A stretch of 64,000 nt of DNA, from contig JANQJK010000008.1 in the NCBI GenBank assembly GCA_028281665.1, forward strand, positions 1-64,000, read 5' to 3'. The notes under the pieces were generated by a model. It worked only from the letters and a program-made list of their open reading frames with translations. It was not told the origin of the DNA and did not search any database. Position 1 is the first letter of the stretch. The number at the start of each line of letters is the position of its first letter. The stretch comes from Hyphococcus sp. GTDB taxonomy: Bacteria; Pseudomonadota; Alphaproteobacteria; Caulobacterales; Parvularculaceae. The translations under genes and the position numbers were made by a program. This document shows, piece by piece, positions 26,878-35,453 of the stretch.

Positions 26878-27813
26878 TTACGCAGCAGCCTCCTGCGCGT
26901 CCGCGGCGTCGACGCTTGCCGCCGCCTCTGCCTTCAGCCACGCCGCGAAGGCCTTCACTGACGCCGAGCCGGACTTGGACGGCGGGTGCACGATGTAATA
27001 GGCAAAGTCGGTGGGCGTCGTCAGGTCGAAGGGGATCACAAGCCGGCCGGCTTCGAGATCGGCGAGGGCGAGCGCGGATTTTGCGAGCGCCACGCCCTTG
27101 CCGGCGACGGCCGCTTCGATCACGAGGCTCGACTGATTGAATTTGAGGCCCCGCGTTCCCTCCTTGTGGCAGACGCCTGCGGCTTTCAGCCACATGGGCC
27201 AGTTCGGAATCTTCTCGTCCTTGTCCGGCGATGAATCATGCAGCAGCGTGTGGTGCACGAGATCGTCCGGCGCCTTCAGCGGATTGTCGCCGGTCAGCAG
27301 GGACGGCGCGCAGACGGGTACGATCTTTTCGGCCATCAAATGGTCGACCACCAGGCCGGGATACCGCCCGCCCCCATAGCGGACGGCGAGGTCGACGTCT
27401 TCCACGGCGAAATCGACCACATCCATGTCGGCGGACACCCAGACGTCGATTTCGGGGTTGGCCTCCTGGAAGCTGTCGAGACGCGGCACCAGCCATTTCG
27501 ACGCGAAGGACGGAGCCACGGAAACCGCGAGGCGGCGCGAATCCGCCTTGGCCGCCAGAATTTCCGCCGCCTCGGTGAGCTTGTCGAACCCTTCGCGCAG
27601 GACCGGCAGGCTTGCCTGGGCCTCGTCGGTCAGCAGGAGAGCCCGTTTCTCGCGGCGGAAAACGGGAGTTTGCAGAAAATCTTCAAGCGCCTTGATTTGC
27701 TGGCTCACGGCGCCCGGGGTTACGTGCAGCTCCTCCGCCGCTTTAGTAAAACTTAAATGCCGAGCGGCGGCCTCAAAGACTTTCAGTGAATTTAGGGGTG
27801 GCAGACGCTTCAT
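26878..27813 (-). CDS. LysR family regulator, GcvA type
   Basis: 311 residues. The N-terminal winged HTH (residues ~1-65: LPPLNSLKVFEAAARHLSFT, VTPGAVSQQIKALED) is followed by a two-lobe substrate-binding domain. RYGGGRYPGL and the KWLVPRLDSF segment are typical of GcvA-like regulators. The start at 27813 (MKRLPPLNSL) is chosen; upstream codons are not in the family. It is divergent from the cysG operon, which it might regulate in addition to itself, but GcvA-type proteins control varied pathways, so that is inference. Confidence 0.92.
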   Translation of the reverse strand: MKRLPPLNSLKVFEAAARHLSFTKAAEELHVTPGAVSQQIKALEDFLQTPVFRREKRALLLTDEAQASLPVLREGFDKLTEAAEILAAKADSRRLAVSVAPSFASKWLVPRLDSFQEANPEIDVWVSADMDVVDFAVEDVDLAVRYGGGRYPGLVVDHLMAEKIVPVCAPSLLTGDNPLKAPDDLVHHTLLHDSSPDKDEKIPNWPMWLKAAGVCHKEGTRGLKFNQSSLVIEAAVAGKGVALAKSALALADLEAGRLVIPFDLTTPTDFAYYIVHPPSKSGSASVKAFAAWLKAEAAASVDAADAQEAAA

Positions 27814-27954
27814 ATTACGCCTCTCTCTCCAGCTTTCCTTCGCTTTACGACTATTAGAAATGCTGATCAATAGTGGAATCGCAGATTGTCACAGAAAAGT
27901 GACGCCTCAGTTAGGGCTACTGATTTACCCAAAAAAGAGGTTGGTTAGCCGTTA

Positions 27955-27970
27955 GATAAGTATACCTATC
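27955..27970. promoter_or_regulatory. Palindrome between the LysR gene and cysG
   Basis: GATAAGTATACCTATC is a 16-bp dyad with a single non-matching pair. It lies ~140 bases upstream of the LysR start and ~100 bases upstream of cysG. LysR proteins bind such T-N11-A dyads. A second small dyad, TTCTTA-TGGT-TAAGAA (28044-28059), sits right before cysG, which lacks a clear Shine-Dalgarno. Function inferred from position. Confidence 0.45.
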
Positions 27971-28067
27971 CAATTCGGCAAAAATACTCGTTTGAGGCTT
28001 GGGTTTTGCTCCCCTAGCTTCCCGCTGTTCTGATTGGCTGCGGTTCTTATGGTTAAGAATATCTAAT

Positions 28068-29471
28068 ATGAAACAGTTTCCCGCCTTCATCGACCTGGCC
28101 AACCGCCGGACCGTCATTCTCGGCGGCGGCGAGGCCGCGCTTGCCAAGGCCCGGCTGGTCGTCGCCGCGGGCGGCGCGCCTGTGCTGATCTGGCCGGAAA
28201 TCGCCTCTGCACTGCGCGCCGAACTCGCCGGCCGCGCGGAACTTGTTGAGGCGTCCCCGGCGCGGGCCGATCTCGCCGGCGCGGCGCTGGTTTTTGTGGC
28301 CGTGGACGACGCTGAGACGGCTGCCCGCTGGGCGCGGACTGCGAAATCGGAAGGCGCCCTCGTCAATGTGGTGGACCGGGCGGAACTCTGTGATTTTCTG
28401 ACGCCGGCGATTGTCGACCGCGGCGCGCTGACCGTGGCGATTTCCACCGGCGGCGCCGGCCCGGTTTTCGCGCGGTCCATCCGCGAGAAGATCGAGGCGC
28501 TGATCCCGGCGCGGACGGATGCGCTGCTCGAACTCGCCGCGCGCTGCCGAGATACGGTCAAGGCTAAGATCGCGGCGCCGGCCCGCCGACGCTTCTGGGA
28601 GGAGTTTTTCCGCGGCGCCGTCGCCGAACGCGCGCTCGCCGGCGACGATGACGGCGCGCGCGCGCTTGCCCTCGGCGCCGTCGATAGTTTTGATACGGAT
28701 CAAAAAGAGGGCGTCGTTCATATCATCGGCGCCGGACCCGGCGATCCGGATCTCCTCACCTTGCGCGCTTTCCGGTTGATCCAGTCGGCGGACGTCATTC
28801 TCCATGACCGTCTCGTCAGCGACGAAATACTGAACCTCGCCCGCCGGGATGCGGAACGGGTGTTCGTCGGCAAGGCGAAAGCCAATCACGCCGTGCCCCA
28901 GGACGAGATCGAAGCGCGCATGATCGCCTATGCCCGCGACGGAAAAACCGTTGCGCGCCTCAAGGGCGGCGATCCTTTTGTTTTCGGACGCGGCGGCGAA
29001 GAGCTTGACGCCCTTCGTGCTGCCGGGGTTGAGGCGGTTGTGACGCCCGGTATTACTGCTGCAACCGGATGCGCCGCAGCCGCCCGCCTGCCGCTTACCC
29101 ATCGCGATGACGCGCAGGCCGTCACCTTCGTGACCGGTCACGCAAAAGGCGACGAAGACCCGGATCTTGACTGGTCTGCGCTGGCGTCGCTGAAAAATAC
29201 GCTTGTTGTTTACATGGGCGTCGGCAAGGCGAGCACGATCGCCGCGCGCCTTATCTATCACGGCCGCAAATCGTCGACGCCGGCGGCGATTATCGAAAAC
29301 GGCACGCGTTACAACCAGCTGATCGTCAAGGGAACGCTGGGCGATCTTGGCGTGCTTGTGGAGCGCGCCGGCGTCAAAGGCCCCGCGCTCCTCGTGATCG
29401 GCGAGGTCGCCGCCCGCGCCGACGGCGCCGGTCTGGTGGACATTGCAACGAATGTGAGGAGAGCGGCATGA
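28068..29471 (+). CDS. cysG: Siroheme synthase (multifunctional CysG)
   Basis: 467 residues. The N-terminal ~210 residues form precorrin-2 dehydrogenase/ferrochelatase: TVILGGGEAALAKA is the NAD site, and VDRAELCDFLTPAIVDRG with ISTGGAGPVFAR match CysG. The C-terminal ~240 residues are uroporphyrinogen-III methyltransferase: VHIIGAGPGDPDLLT, LKGGDPFVFGRGGEE and PGITAATG. Makes siroheme for CysI. The ATG at 28068 has no good ribosome-binding site. Its TGA overlaps the DUF2849 start (ATGA). First gene of the sulfate-reduction operon. Confidence 0.96.
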   Translation: MKQFPAFIDLANRRTVILGGGEAALAKARLVVAAGGAPVLIWPEIASALRAELAGRAELVEASPARADLAGAALVFVAVDDAETAARWARTAKSEGALVNVVDRAELCDFLTPAIVDRGALTVAISTGGAGPVFARSIREKIEALIPARTDALLELAARCRDTVKAKIAAPARRRFWEEFFRGAVAERALAGDDDGARALALGAVDSFDTDQKEGVVHIIGAGPGDPDLLTLRAFRLIQSADVILHDRLVSDEILNLARRDAERVFVGKAKANHAVPQDEIEARMIAYARDGKTVARLKGGDPFVFGRGGEELDALRAAGVEAVVTPGITAATGCAAAARLPLTHRDDAQAVTFVTGHAKGDEDPDLDWSALASLKNTLVVYMGVGKASTIAARLIYHGRKSSTPAAIIENGTRYNQLIVKGTLGDLGVLVERAGVKGPALLVIGEVAARADGAGLVDIATNVRRAA

Positions 29472-29752
29472 AGGCAGTTACCGCGAACCGGCTTGGCGAC
29501 GGCGCTGTCGTTTACCTGACGGATAAAGATCAGTGGGCAGAGAATTTCGCCGAGGCGGCGCGCTTCCCCGACGAAGACGGCGCAGACGTTCTCGCCGCCG
29601 CGCAGACGCGCGCCGGGGAGATCGCCGATGTTTATCTGATCGACGTTGACGAAGACGGCGCCCTTGCCGGGCGCACAATTATCCGCGAGACCATTCGCAC
29701 CCTTGGCCCGACCGTGCGCACAGACCTTGGCTATCAGGCGGCCCGTCCATGA
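29468..29752 (+). CDS. DUF2849 protein of the sulfite reductase operon
   Basis: 94 residues, small and acidic. MKAVTANRLGDGAVVYLTD and the GRTIIRETIRTLGPTVRTDL end are typical of DUF2849, which in alphaproteobacteria sits between cysG and cysI. The role is unknown; a redox or assembly helper for CysI is possible. It overlaps cysG and the GST gene, each by 4 nt (ATGA), so translation of all three is coupled. Confidence 0.88.
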   Translation: MKAVTANRLGDGAVVYLTDKDQWAENFAEAARFPDEDGADVLAAAQTRAGEIADVYLIDVDEDGALAGRTIIRETIRTLGPTVRTDLGYQAARP

Positions 29753-30375
29753 GCAGCAAGCTGCAAATCTATGGCGACAGCCGCAGCGGCAACTGTCTGA
29801 AAGTGCGCTGGACGGCGGAGCATCTCGGCTTCGATTATGACTGGATTGAAACAGATGTCCTTTCCGGAACAACGCACACGGAAGAATTTCTGAAGCTCAA
29901 TCCTTCCGGTCAGGTCCCTGCGGTCATTCTCCCGGACGGGCGGACGCTCTCCCAGTCGAACGCCATTATCGTTTATCTCGCCGGCCTGTCGGACTCAGCG
30001 CTTCTGCCCGTTGATCTTTATGAGTGCGCGAAAGTCAATGAGTGGCTGTTCTGGGAGCAATACACTCATGAGCCGATGATCGCCGTGCGCCGTTTTCAGA
30101 AAGCGTTTCTGAAAAGGCCCGATGAGGAAATCGATCCGCAATTGATGGCGAAGGGCCGCCGCGCCCTCGGCCAGATGGAGCTGGCGCTGCACGGACGCGA
30201 TTACTTCGTCGGGGACGCCATTACGGTCGCTGACATCGCGCTCGTTGCTTACACCCGCGTCGCCCATGAGGGCGGTTTCGATCTTGATGAGTTTCCTAAT
30301 ATTCGCGCCTGGATCGCCCGGGTCGAGCGCGACCTTGCCATAGAATCGGCCGTGCCGGCCGGAGAGGCCGCCTGA
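29749..30375 (+). CDS. Glutathione S-transferase family protein within the cys operon
   Basis: 208 residues. The thioredoxin-like N-terminal domain shows IYGDSRSGNCLKVRW, LKLNPSGQVPAVI with cis-Pro, and LSQSNAIIVYLA (glutathione gamma-glutamyl site). The helical C-terminal domain has ALHGRDYFVGDAITVADIAL, the N-capping box. The SGN(C) segment suggests Ser or Cys near the sulfur. Placed with 4-nt and 1-nt overlaps between DUF2849 and cysI, it could use glutathione to handle sulfite, sulfane sulfur or organosulfur, which is inference. Confidence 0.92.
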   Translation: MSSKLQIYGDSRSGNCLKVRWTAEHLGFDYDWIETDVLSGTTHTEEFLKLNPSGQVPAVILPDGRTLSQSNAIIVYLAGLSDSALLPVDLYECAKVNEWLFWEQYTHEPMIAVRRFQKAFLKRPDEEIDPQLMAKGRRALGQMELALHGRDYFVGDAITVADIALVAYTRVAHEGGFDLDEFPNIRAWIARVERDLAIESAVPAGEAA

Positions 30376-32030
30376 TGTATCGCTACGACGAATTCGATGC
30401 GACCCTTGTCGCTGAGCGGGTCGAGCAGTTTCGCGGTCAGGTGGCGCGCCGCCTTTCCGGCGATCTCACCGAGGACCAGTTCAAGCCGCTGCGGCTGATG
30501 AACGGGCTCTACCTGCAACTCCACGCCTATATGCTGCGTGTTGCAATTCCTTACGGAACGCTGTCGTCGAGGCAGATGCGCGCCCTCGCGGAAGCGGCGC
30601 GCAAATACGACAAGGGCTACGCCCATTTCACCACCCGTCAGAACCTTCAATATAACTGGCCGGCGCTTGTGGATGTGCCGGACCTCCTTGACGATCTGGC
30701 GAAAGTCGAGATGCACGCGATCCAGACCTCCGGCAACTGCATCCGCAATGTCACCTCCGACCAGTATGCGGGCGCCGCGCCCGGCGAAGCGGAAGACCCG
30801 CGCATCTGGTGCGAGGTTATTCGTCAGTGGTCGACCTTTCATCCGGAATTTTCGTTCCTGCCGCGCAAGTTCAAAATCGCCGTTACGGCCTCGGACCATG
30901 ACCGGGCCGCGGTGAAGGTCCACGACATCGGATTGCGTCTTTACAGGAACGATGCTGGCGAAAGCGGGTTCGAGGTGCTGGTCGGCGGCGGTCTCGGACG
31001 CACGCCCTATGTGGGGCAGGTCATTCGCAAGTTCCTGCCCAGGGAGCACCTGCTGTCCTATCTCGAAGCGATCCTGCGCGTTTACAATCTCCAGGGCCGC
31101 CGGGACAACATGTACAAGGCGCGGATCAAGATCCTCCTCAACGCCAAGGGCGCGGAGGACTTTGCGGCGCTGGTCGAAAAAGAATGGGCGGCGATGGACC
31201 GTAAGGAGATCGATCTTCCTGCGGACGAGGTTGCCCGCATTCGCGAATATTTTGCGCCGCCGGCCTTTGAGGCGCTGCCGGCGACAAGCGCCGAGCTGGA
31301 GAAGCACCGCAAGGCGGACAAGGCGTTCGACCGCTGGGTGCGTTTGAATACGCATGCCCATGCCGCTGCGGGATATGCGATTGTCAATATTTCCCTGAAG
31401 CCGATCGGCGGCATTCCGGGCGACGCAAGCGACGCGCAGATGGACGCCGTTGCCGACATTGCCGAGCGCTACTCCTTCGACGAAGCGCGCGTCACGCACG
31501 AACAGAATCTCGTCCTGCCCCATGTCCGGAAAGACGATCTTTATACGGTTTATCAGGCGCTCGAAGCGGCCGATCTTGCAACGGCGAATATCGGTCTTGT
31601 CAGCGACATCATTGCGTGTCCGGGGCTCGATTATTGCTCCCTCGCCAACACGCGGTCGATCCCCATTGCGCAGCGCATCTCTGAGCGCTTCGCCGATCTC
31701 GGGGCGCAGGAAGAAATCGGCGAGTTAAAGATCAAGATTTCCGGATGCATCAACGCCTGCGGCCATCATCATGTGGGCCATATCGGCATTCTCGGCGTCG
31801 ATAAGAAGGGCGAGGAATTCTACCAGATCACCCTTGGCGGGTCTGGCGCCGAAGATGCGTCAATCGGCGAAATCGCCGGGCGCGGCCTGTCGTCCGACGA
31901 GGTCGTGGACGCCATTGAGACGCTTGTCGGATTTTACCGGGAAAATCGTCAGGACAATGAACGATTTCTGGATACCTATCGCCGCCTCGGGGCGGAAAAA
32001 TTCAAGGAGGCCCTCTATGCCGCTGCTTAA
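30375..32030 (+). CDS. cysI: Sulfite reductase, siroheme/4Fe-4S hemoprotein
   Basis: 551 residues, ferredoxin-type nitrite/sulfite reductase fold. Ferredoxin-like halves appear with HFTTRQNLQYNW and TSGNCIRNVT (anion and siroheme arginines). The cluster/siroheme cysteines are C415 and C421 (ACPGLDYCSLA), C458 and C462 (SGCINACGHHH). It reduces sulfite to sulfide with siroheme from CysG. It starts 1 nt inside the GST stop. The DUF934 gene overlaps its end by 14 nt. Nitrite reduction cannot be ruled out from sequence, but cysH in the same operon argues for sulfite. Confidence 0.95.
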   Translation: MYRYDEFDATLVAERVEQFRGQVARRLSGDLTEDQFKPLRLMNGLYLQLHAYMLRVAIPYGTLSSRQMRALAEAARKYDKGYAHFTTRQNLQYNWPALVDVPDLLDDLAKVEMHAIQTSGNCIRNVTSDQYAGAAPGEAEDPRIWCEVIRQWSTFHPEFSFLPRKFKIAVTASDHDRAAVKVHDIGLRLYRNDAGESGFEVLVGGGLGRTPYVGQVIRKFLPREHLLSYLEAILRVYNLQGRRDNMYKARIKILLNAKGAEDFAALVEKEWAAMDRKEIDLPADEVARIREYFAPPAFEALPATSAELEKHRKADKAFDRWVRLNTHAHAAAGYAIVNISLKPIGGIPGDASDAQMDAVADIAERYSFDEARVTHEQNLVLPHVRKDDLYTVYQALEAADLATANIGLVSDIIACPGLDYCSLANTRSIPIAQRISERFADLGAQEEIGELKIKISGCINACGHHHVGHIGILGVDKKGEEFYQITLGGSGAEDASIGEIAGRGLSSDEVVDAIETLVGFYRENRQDNERFLDTYRRLGAEKFKEALYAAA

Positions 32031-32481
32031 ACTTGCCGGGGATCGTCTGCTGCCGGCGATTGAAGAAGCCAAAAACGAAGTGTCGCTTGAGGACTGGCGC
32101 GCCAACCGCTTTGCTCACGCAGACGCGACGGCGCTGGTCATTCCCAATGACGCGGATATTACGGATCTCGGTTGCGACGTTTCCGGTTTCAGCGTGATCA
32201 TTCTTGAGTTTCCGGCCTTTAAGGACGGGCGCGCCTACAGCCAGGCGCGGCTCCTGCGCGACCGCATCGGCTATACGGGCGAGATTCGCGCCCGCGGCGA
32301 CGTTCTGCGCGACCAGCTGCTTTTCATGGCGCGCTGCGGCGTCAACGCTTTCGAATTCGCGGCGTCGGATACGGCCTCGGCGGAGACGGCGCTCGGCGAG
32401 TTCTCCTATGTTTATCAGACGTCCGCCGACGGCGCGGCGCCTGTCTGGAAGCGGCGGCTTGGCCGCGCTGCGGCCGCATAA
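32017..32481 (+). CDS. DUF934 protein of the sulfite reductase operon
   Basis: 154 residues. VSLEDWRANRFAHADATALV, FKDGRAYSQARLLRDRIGYTGEIRA (split for length: FKDGRAYSQARLL and RDRIGYTGEIRA) and GDVLRDQLLFMARCG are hallmark DUF934 segments. The family always accompanies cysI and cysH and may help supply electrons or assemble the reductase. The start at 32017 has a perfect AGGAGG 6 bases upstream within cysI, the strongest ribosome-binding site of this operon. Confidence 0.9.
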   Translation: MPLLKLAGDRLLPAIEEAKNEVSLEDWRANRFAHADATALVIPNDADITDLGCDVSGFSVIILEFPAFKDGRAYSQARLLRDRIGYTGEIRARGDVLRDQLLFMARCGVNAFEFAASDTASAETALGEFSYVYQTSADGAAPVWKRRLGRAAAA

Positions 32482-32493
32482 GGAATCCGGGCG

Positions 32494-33234
32494 ATGTCGA
32501 TTTCCGCAACAGCACGCGACGCTGCGACGGTCGGCGACGCCACGGCGCTTGAGGCCCGTGCGCGCCGTCTCGCCATGCAGTTCTCGGCATCGGGCGCCCG
32601 GGACATCCTGACGACCGCTATCAGGCAGGAGTTTCCCGGCAAGATAGCGCTCGTTTCTTCCTTCGGGGCGGAATCGGCGGCGCTTCTGCATCTGGTGGCG
32701 GAGATCGATCCGGCGACGCCGGTGATTTTTCTCGATACGGAGAAGCATTTCGCGCAGACGCTCAGCTATCGAAAGAAACTGGCCAGGCAACTCGGCCTGA
32801 CCAACATTCAAGACATTCATCCCGACACGGAGGAGATCGCGGCGCGCGACCCGGACGGCGATTTGTGGAAGCGCGACGCGGACGCCTGCTGCACGCTTCG
32901 AAAAGTCGTTCCCTTGAAAGGCGCGCTCAACGGTTTCGACGCATGGATCACCGGGCGCAAACAGTTTCATGGCGGCGGCCGGGTTAATCTGCCCGCGTTC
33001 GAAGCGTCGGGCGAACATATCAAGGTCAATCCGCTGATCCGCTGGGCGCCGAGCGATGTGGAAGACTATGTGGCCGCGCACGATCTGCCGCCCCATCCCC
33101 TCGTGGAACAGGGCTATCCGTCAATCGGCTGCTGGCCGTGCACCCATCCGGCGGCGGCGGACGACGATGTTCGCGCCGGGCGTTGGCGCGGCGCCGCCAA
33201 AACCGAATGCGGCATTCACACATCCGCGATCTAG
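32494..33234 (+). CDS. cysH: Adenylyl-sulfate (APS) reductase, thioredoxin type
   Basis: 246 residues. SSFGAESAALLHL is the P-loop-like nucleotide site, and C239 in KTECGIH is the catalytic cysteine that carries the thiosulfonate. Two pairs, C132-C133 (ACCTLRK) and C213-x-x-C216 (GCWPC), form the 4Fe-4S cluster that marks plant-type APS reductases instead of PAPS reductases. Converts APS to sulfite with thioredoxin; CysI then makes sulfide. AAGGA precedes the ATG. Last gene of the operon. Confidence 0.95.
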   Translation: MSISATARDAATVGDATALEARARRLAMQFSASGARDILTTAIRQEFPGKIALVSSFGAESAALLHLVAEIDPATPVIFLDTEKHFAQTLSYRKKLARQLGLTNIQDIHPDTEEIAARDPDGDLWKRDADACCTLRKVVPLKGALNGFDAWITGRKQFHGGGRVNLPAFEASGEHIKVNPLIRWAPSDVEDYVAAHDLPPHPLVEQGYPSIGCWPCTHPAAADDDVRAGRWRGAAKTECGIHTSAI

Positions 33235-33266
33235 GGGCGATTCAGTAGGGACGCTTTGGGCCCGGC

Positions 33267-34118
33267 TCAGTCCAGCTTCGCGAGAAACTTTACGATGGCT
33301 TCCGACGCCGCCGGTTCCGTCAGCATCGGCGCGTGGCCGACGCGCGGGATGCGGGCATATTCGAAATTGGGGTGCGCGGCGCGCATTTTCTCGATGATCG
33401 GATCGGTCATCAGATCGCTGAGTTCCCCATGGACAAGCAATGTGGGCGTTTGCGCAAGGCTCTCCCAAGCGGGCCAAAGGTTCGGCGCCGGTCCCGCCTC
33501 GGCAAGCGCCTGTCCGATGGCGGGATCGTAATCGAGCACCCATCCTTCCGGCGTTTCGCGAAACGTGCGGCGCGCAAAGTCGACCCAGTATTCATCGCCG
33601 GTCTCGTCCGGGAAAGCGACGCCGTTGATATCCCGAATGCGGGCGGCGGCTTCGTGAATGTCGAGGGCCGCGCCTTCGGTCTTGCCGGCGTAGGAGCCGA
33701 TGCGCGCGAGCCCTTCCGGCGCCAGTTCCGGTCCGACATCATTGATGATTGCGGCGCGAACGCGCTCAGGCGCCGCTTCGTTGACGAGCATCGTCGTGAT
33801 GCCGCCGAGGGACGTGCCGATGAAGACAGGTCGCTCCCAGCCAAGGGCGTCGAGCGTTTTAATGACGTCGTCCCGATAGGTTGTCGGAAAATAGTTTTTC
33901 AGTTCCGGGTCGTAGTCCGATCGTCCGCGCCCGCGGAACGATATGGCGACCGCGTCCCGCCCGGTCGCCGCGACGGTCCTCGCGACATCATCGAAATCGG
34001 CGGCGTTGCGGGTGAGGCCATGAAGACAAATGACTGGCGTCCCGGCGCCGCCCGTCCAGTAGCGCGCTTCCAGCGACAAACCGGGCGCGACCTCGATCCG
34101 TCGATTGTCATAGCTCAT
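33267..34118 (-). CDS. Alpha/beta hydrolase
   Basis: 283 residues. HGLTRNAADFDDVA is the oxyanion-hole loop, GTSLGG is the nucleophile elbow (Ser), and GHAPMLTEP holds the catalytic His near the C-terminus. Resembles haloalkane dehalogenase/lactonase-type hydrolases without a clear specificity. It lies 31 bases downstream of ahpD on the same strand and may be read with ahpC-ahpD, perhaps handling oxidised lipids or lactones (inference). Confidence 0.9.
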   Translation of the reverse strand: MSYDNRRIEVAPGLSLEARYWTGGAGTPVICLHGLTRNAADFDDVARTVAATGRDAVAISFRGRGRSDYDPELKNYFPTTYRDDVIKTLDALGWERPVFIGTSLGGITTMLVNEAAPERVRAAIINDVGPELAPEGLARIGSYAGKTEGAALDIHEAAARIRDINGVAFPDETGDEYWVDFARRTFRETPEGWVLDYDPAIGQALAEAGPAPNLWPAWESLAQTPTLLVHGELSDLMTDPIIEKMRAAHPNFEYARIPRVGHAPMLTEPAASEAIVKFLAKLD

Positions 34119-34149
34119 GGGTGAGACGCTCCGTAACCAGTGTCGGGCG

Positions 34150-34680
34150 TCAGCTTAGCGCAGCCTCTCCATCGAGAACAGCGGCGGCGGCCTTCACAAC
34201 GGCGCCGATACGGATCGCTGCCTGCACCTGCTCGGTCGTGAGGCCTGCCTTGCGCACGACCTTCTCATGGGAATCGAGACACATGCCGCAGCCGTTGATG
34301 GCCGATACTGCGACCGACCACAGCTCGAAGTCGACTTTCTCGACGCCGGGATTTCCAAGCACATTCATGCGGAGCTTCGCCGGCAGCGTCGCGTAAGTCC
34401 CTTCGCTCATGAGATGCAGGCTGCGGTAATAAACGTTGTTCATCGCCATGATCGCCGCGGCCGACTTTGCGGCGGCGGCGGCCTCCGATGAGAGCTTGCC
34501 TTCCGCCTCGGCGGCGACGGCCTTAATCACATCGGCGTTGCCGCTTGCGAGCGCCGAAGCCAGGAAACAGCCCCATTTCTGCTGATCGCTGAGGATGGTT
34601 TCGTTAGACAGGGATCCGAGATTGAGGCGGATGTCCTTGGCGTAATCGGGGATCTGATCGCGCAGGGCGTCGATGCTCAT
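34150..34680 (-). CDS. ahpD: AhpD-like alkyl hydroperoxide reductase / carboxymuconolactone decarboxylase family
   Basis: 176 residues, all-helical. The active site is C131-G-M-C134 with H138 ([12 protein letters not shown]), the AhpD CxxCxxxH motif that relays electrons and reduces Ahp[18 protein letters not shown] is the conserved core helix. The ATG at 34680 ([10 protein letters not shown]) has AAGGA 8 bases upstream; an open frame further up lies across the gap and is not supported. Forms an operon with ahpC (82 bases upstream), as in mycobacteria. Confidence 0.95.
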   Translation of the reverse strand: MSIDALRDQIPDYAKDIRLNLGSLSNETILSDQQKWGCFLASALASGNADVIKAVAAEAEGKLSSEAAAAAKSAAAIMAMNNVYYRSLHLMSEGTYATLPAKLRMNVLGNPGVEKVDFELWSVAVSAINGCGMCLDSHEKVVRKAGLTTEQVQAAIRIGAVVKAAAAVLDGEAALS

Positions 34681-34762
34681 TGTTATTGTCCTTTTCTTTA
34701 AAACGCGCGGACGGGAAAAAGGGGGAACAATCGCCCGCCCGCGCGCCCACTGACTGATCGGC

Positions 34763-35308
34763 TTAGAGCGTGTCGCCGCCGACCGGCCTGTTGCATGGGC
34801 ACAGTTCATCCGTTTGCAGAGCGTCGAGCACGCGCAGCGTATCCTGCGGGTTGCGGCCGACATTCAGATTATTCACGTATACGTGCTGGATGACATTGTG
34901 CGGATCGACAACATAGGTCGCGCGCAGGGCGACGCCTTCGGGCGAGCGAATGCCGAGCCCGTCGATAAGCGATCCTGTCGTATCGGCGAACTGCCAGGCC
35001 TGATGCTTGTCGAGATCCGGGTGGTCGCGGCGCCAGGCGAGTTTGCAGAACTCGTTGTCGGAGCTGCCGCCGAGCACCACCGCGTCGCGGTCCTCGAACT
35101 CTTTTGCGAGCCGCCCGAATTCGGCGATTTCCGTCGGGCACACGAAGGTGAAATCCTTCGGATAGAAATAGATGACTTTCCACTTACCGGAAAAACTGTC
35201 CTGCGTGACTTCCTCGAATGCGGACTGGCCGTCTTCTTCGTGGGCGTTAAAGCCGGGCTTGACGCCGGTCACGGCAAAGTCGGGAAGTTTGTCGCCGACA
35301 CCTAACAT
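34763..35308 (-). CDS. ahpC: Peroxiredoxin AhpC (AhpD-dependent type)
   Basis: 181 residues. The peroxidatic C57 lies in FTFVCPTE and the resolving cysteines are C170 and C172 in DELCPCN near the C-terminus, which is the mycobacterial-type AhpC served by Ahp[14 protein letters not shown] opens the thioredoxin fold. Reduces H2O2 and organic peroxides. GAGGAGA precedes the ATG by 6. Divergent from oxyR, so it is a likely OxyR target. Confidence 0.96.
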   Translation of the reverse strand: MLGVGDKLPDFAVTGVKPGFNAHEEDGQSAFEEVTQDSFSGKWKVIYFYPKDFTFVCPTEIAEFGRLAKEFEDRDAVVLGGSSDNEFCKLAWRRDHPDLDKHQAWQFADTTGSLIDGLGIRSPEGVALRATYVVDPHNVIQHVYVNNLNVGRNPQDTLRVLDALQTDELCPCNRPVGGDTL

Positions 35309-35425
35309 GTTGGTCTCCTCGTTCGGATGAATGATGAATTTCTACACTGCGCGTCTTATTTCGCCGCGCCAGCGTGATATACGCCCTTTAAACAATTTAT
35401 CAAATAGATTATATCGTGAACATAT

Positions 35426-35440
35426 ATCGAATTATTCGAT
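35426..35440. promoter_or_regulatory. Palindrome in the oxyR-ahpC promoter region
   Basis: ATCGAA-TTA-TTCGAT is a perfect inverted repeat (6-bp arms) in an AT-rich region between the divergent oxyR and ahpC genes. An ATAG at 35404 lies nearby, but the spacing does not match the E. coli OxyR consensus exactly. OxyR binding is inferred. Confidence 0.4.
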
Positions 35441-35453
35441 CAAAGGTTCTCGA

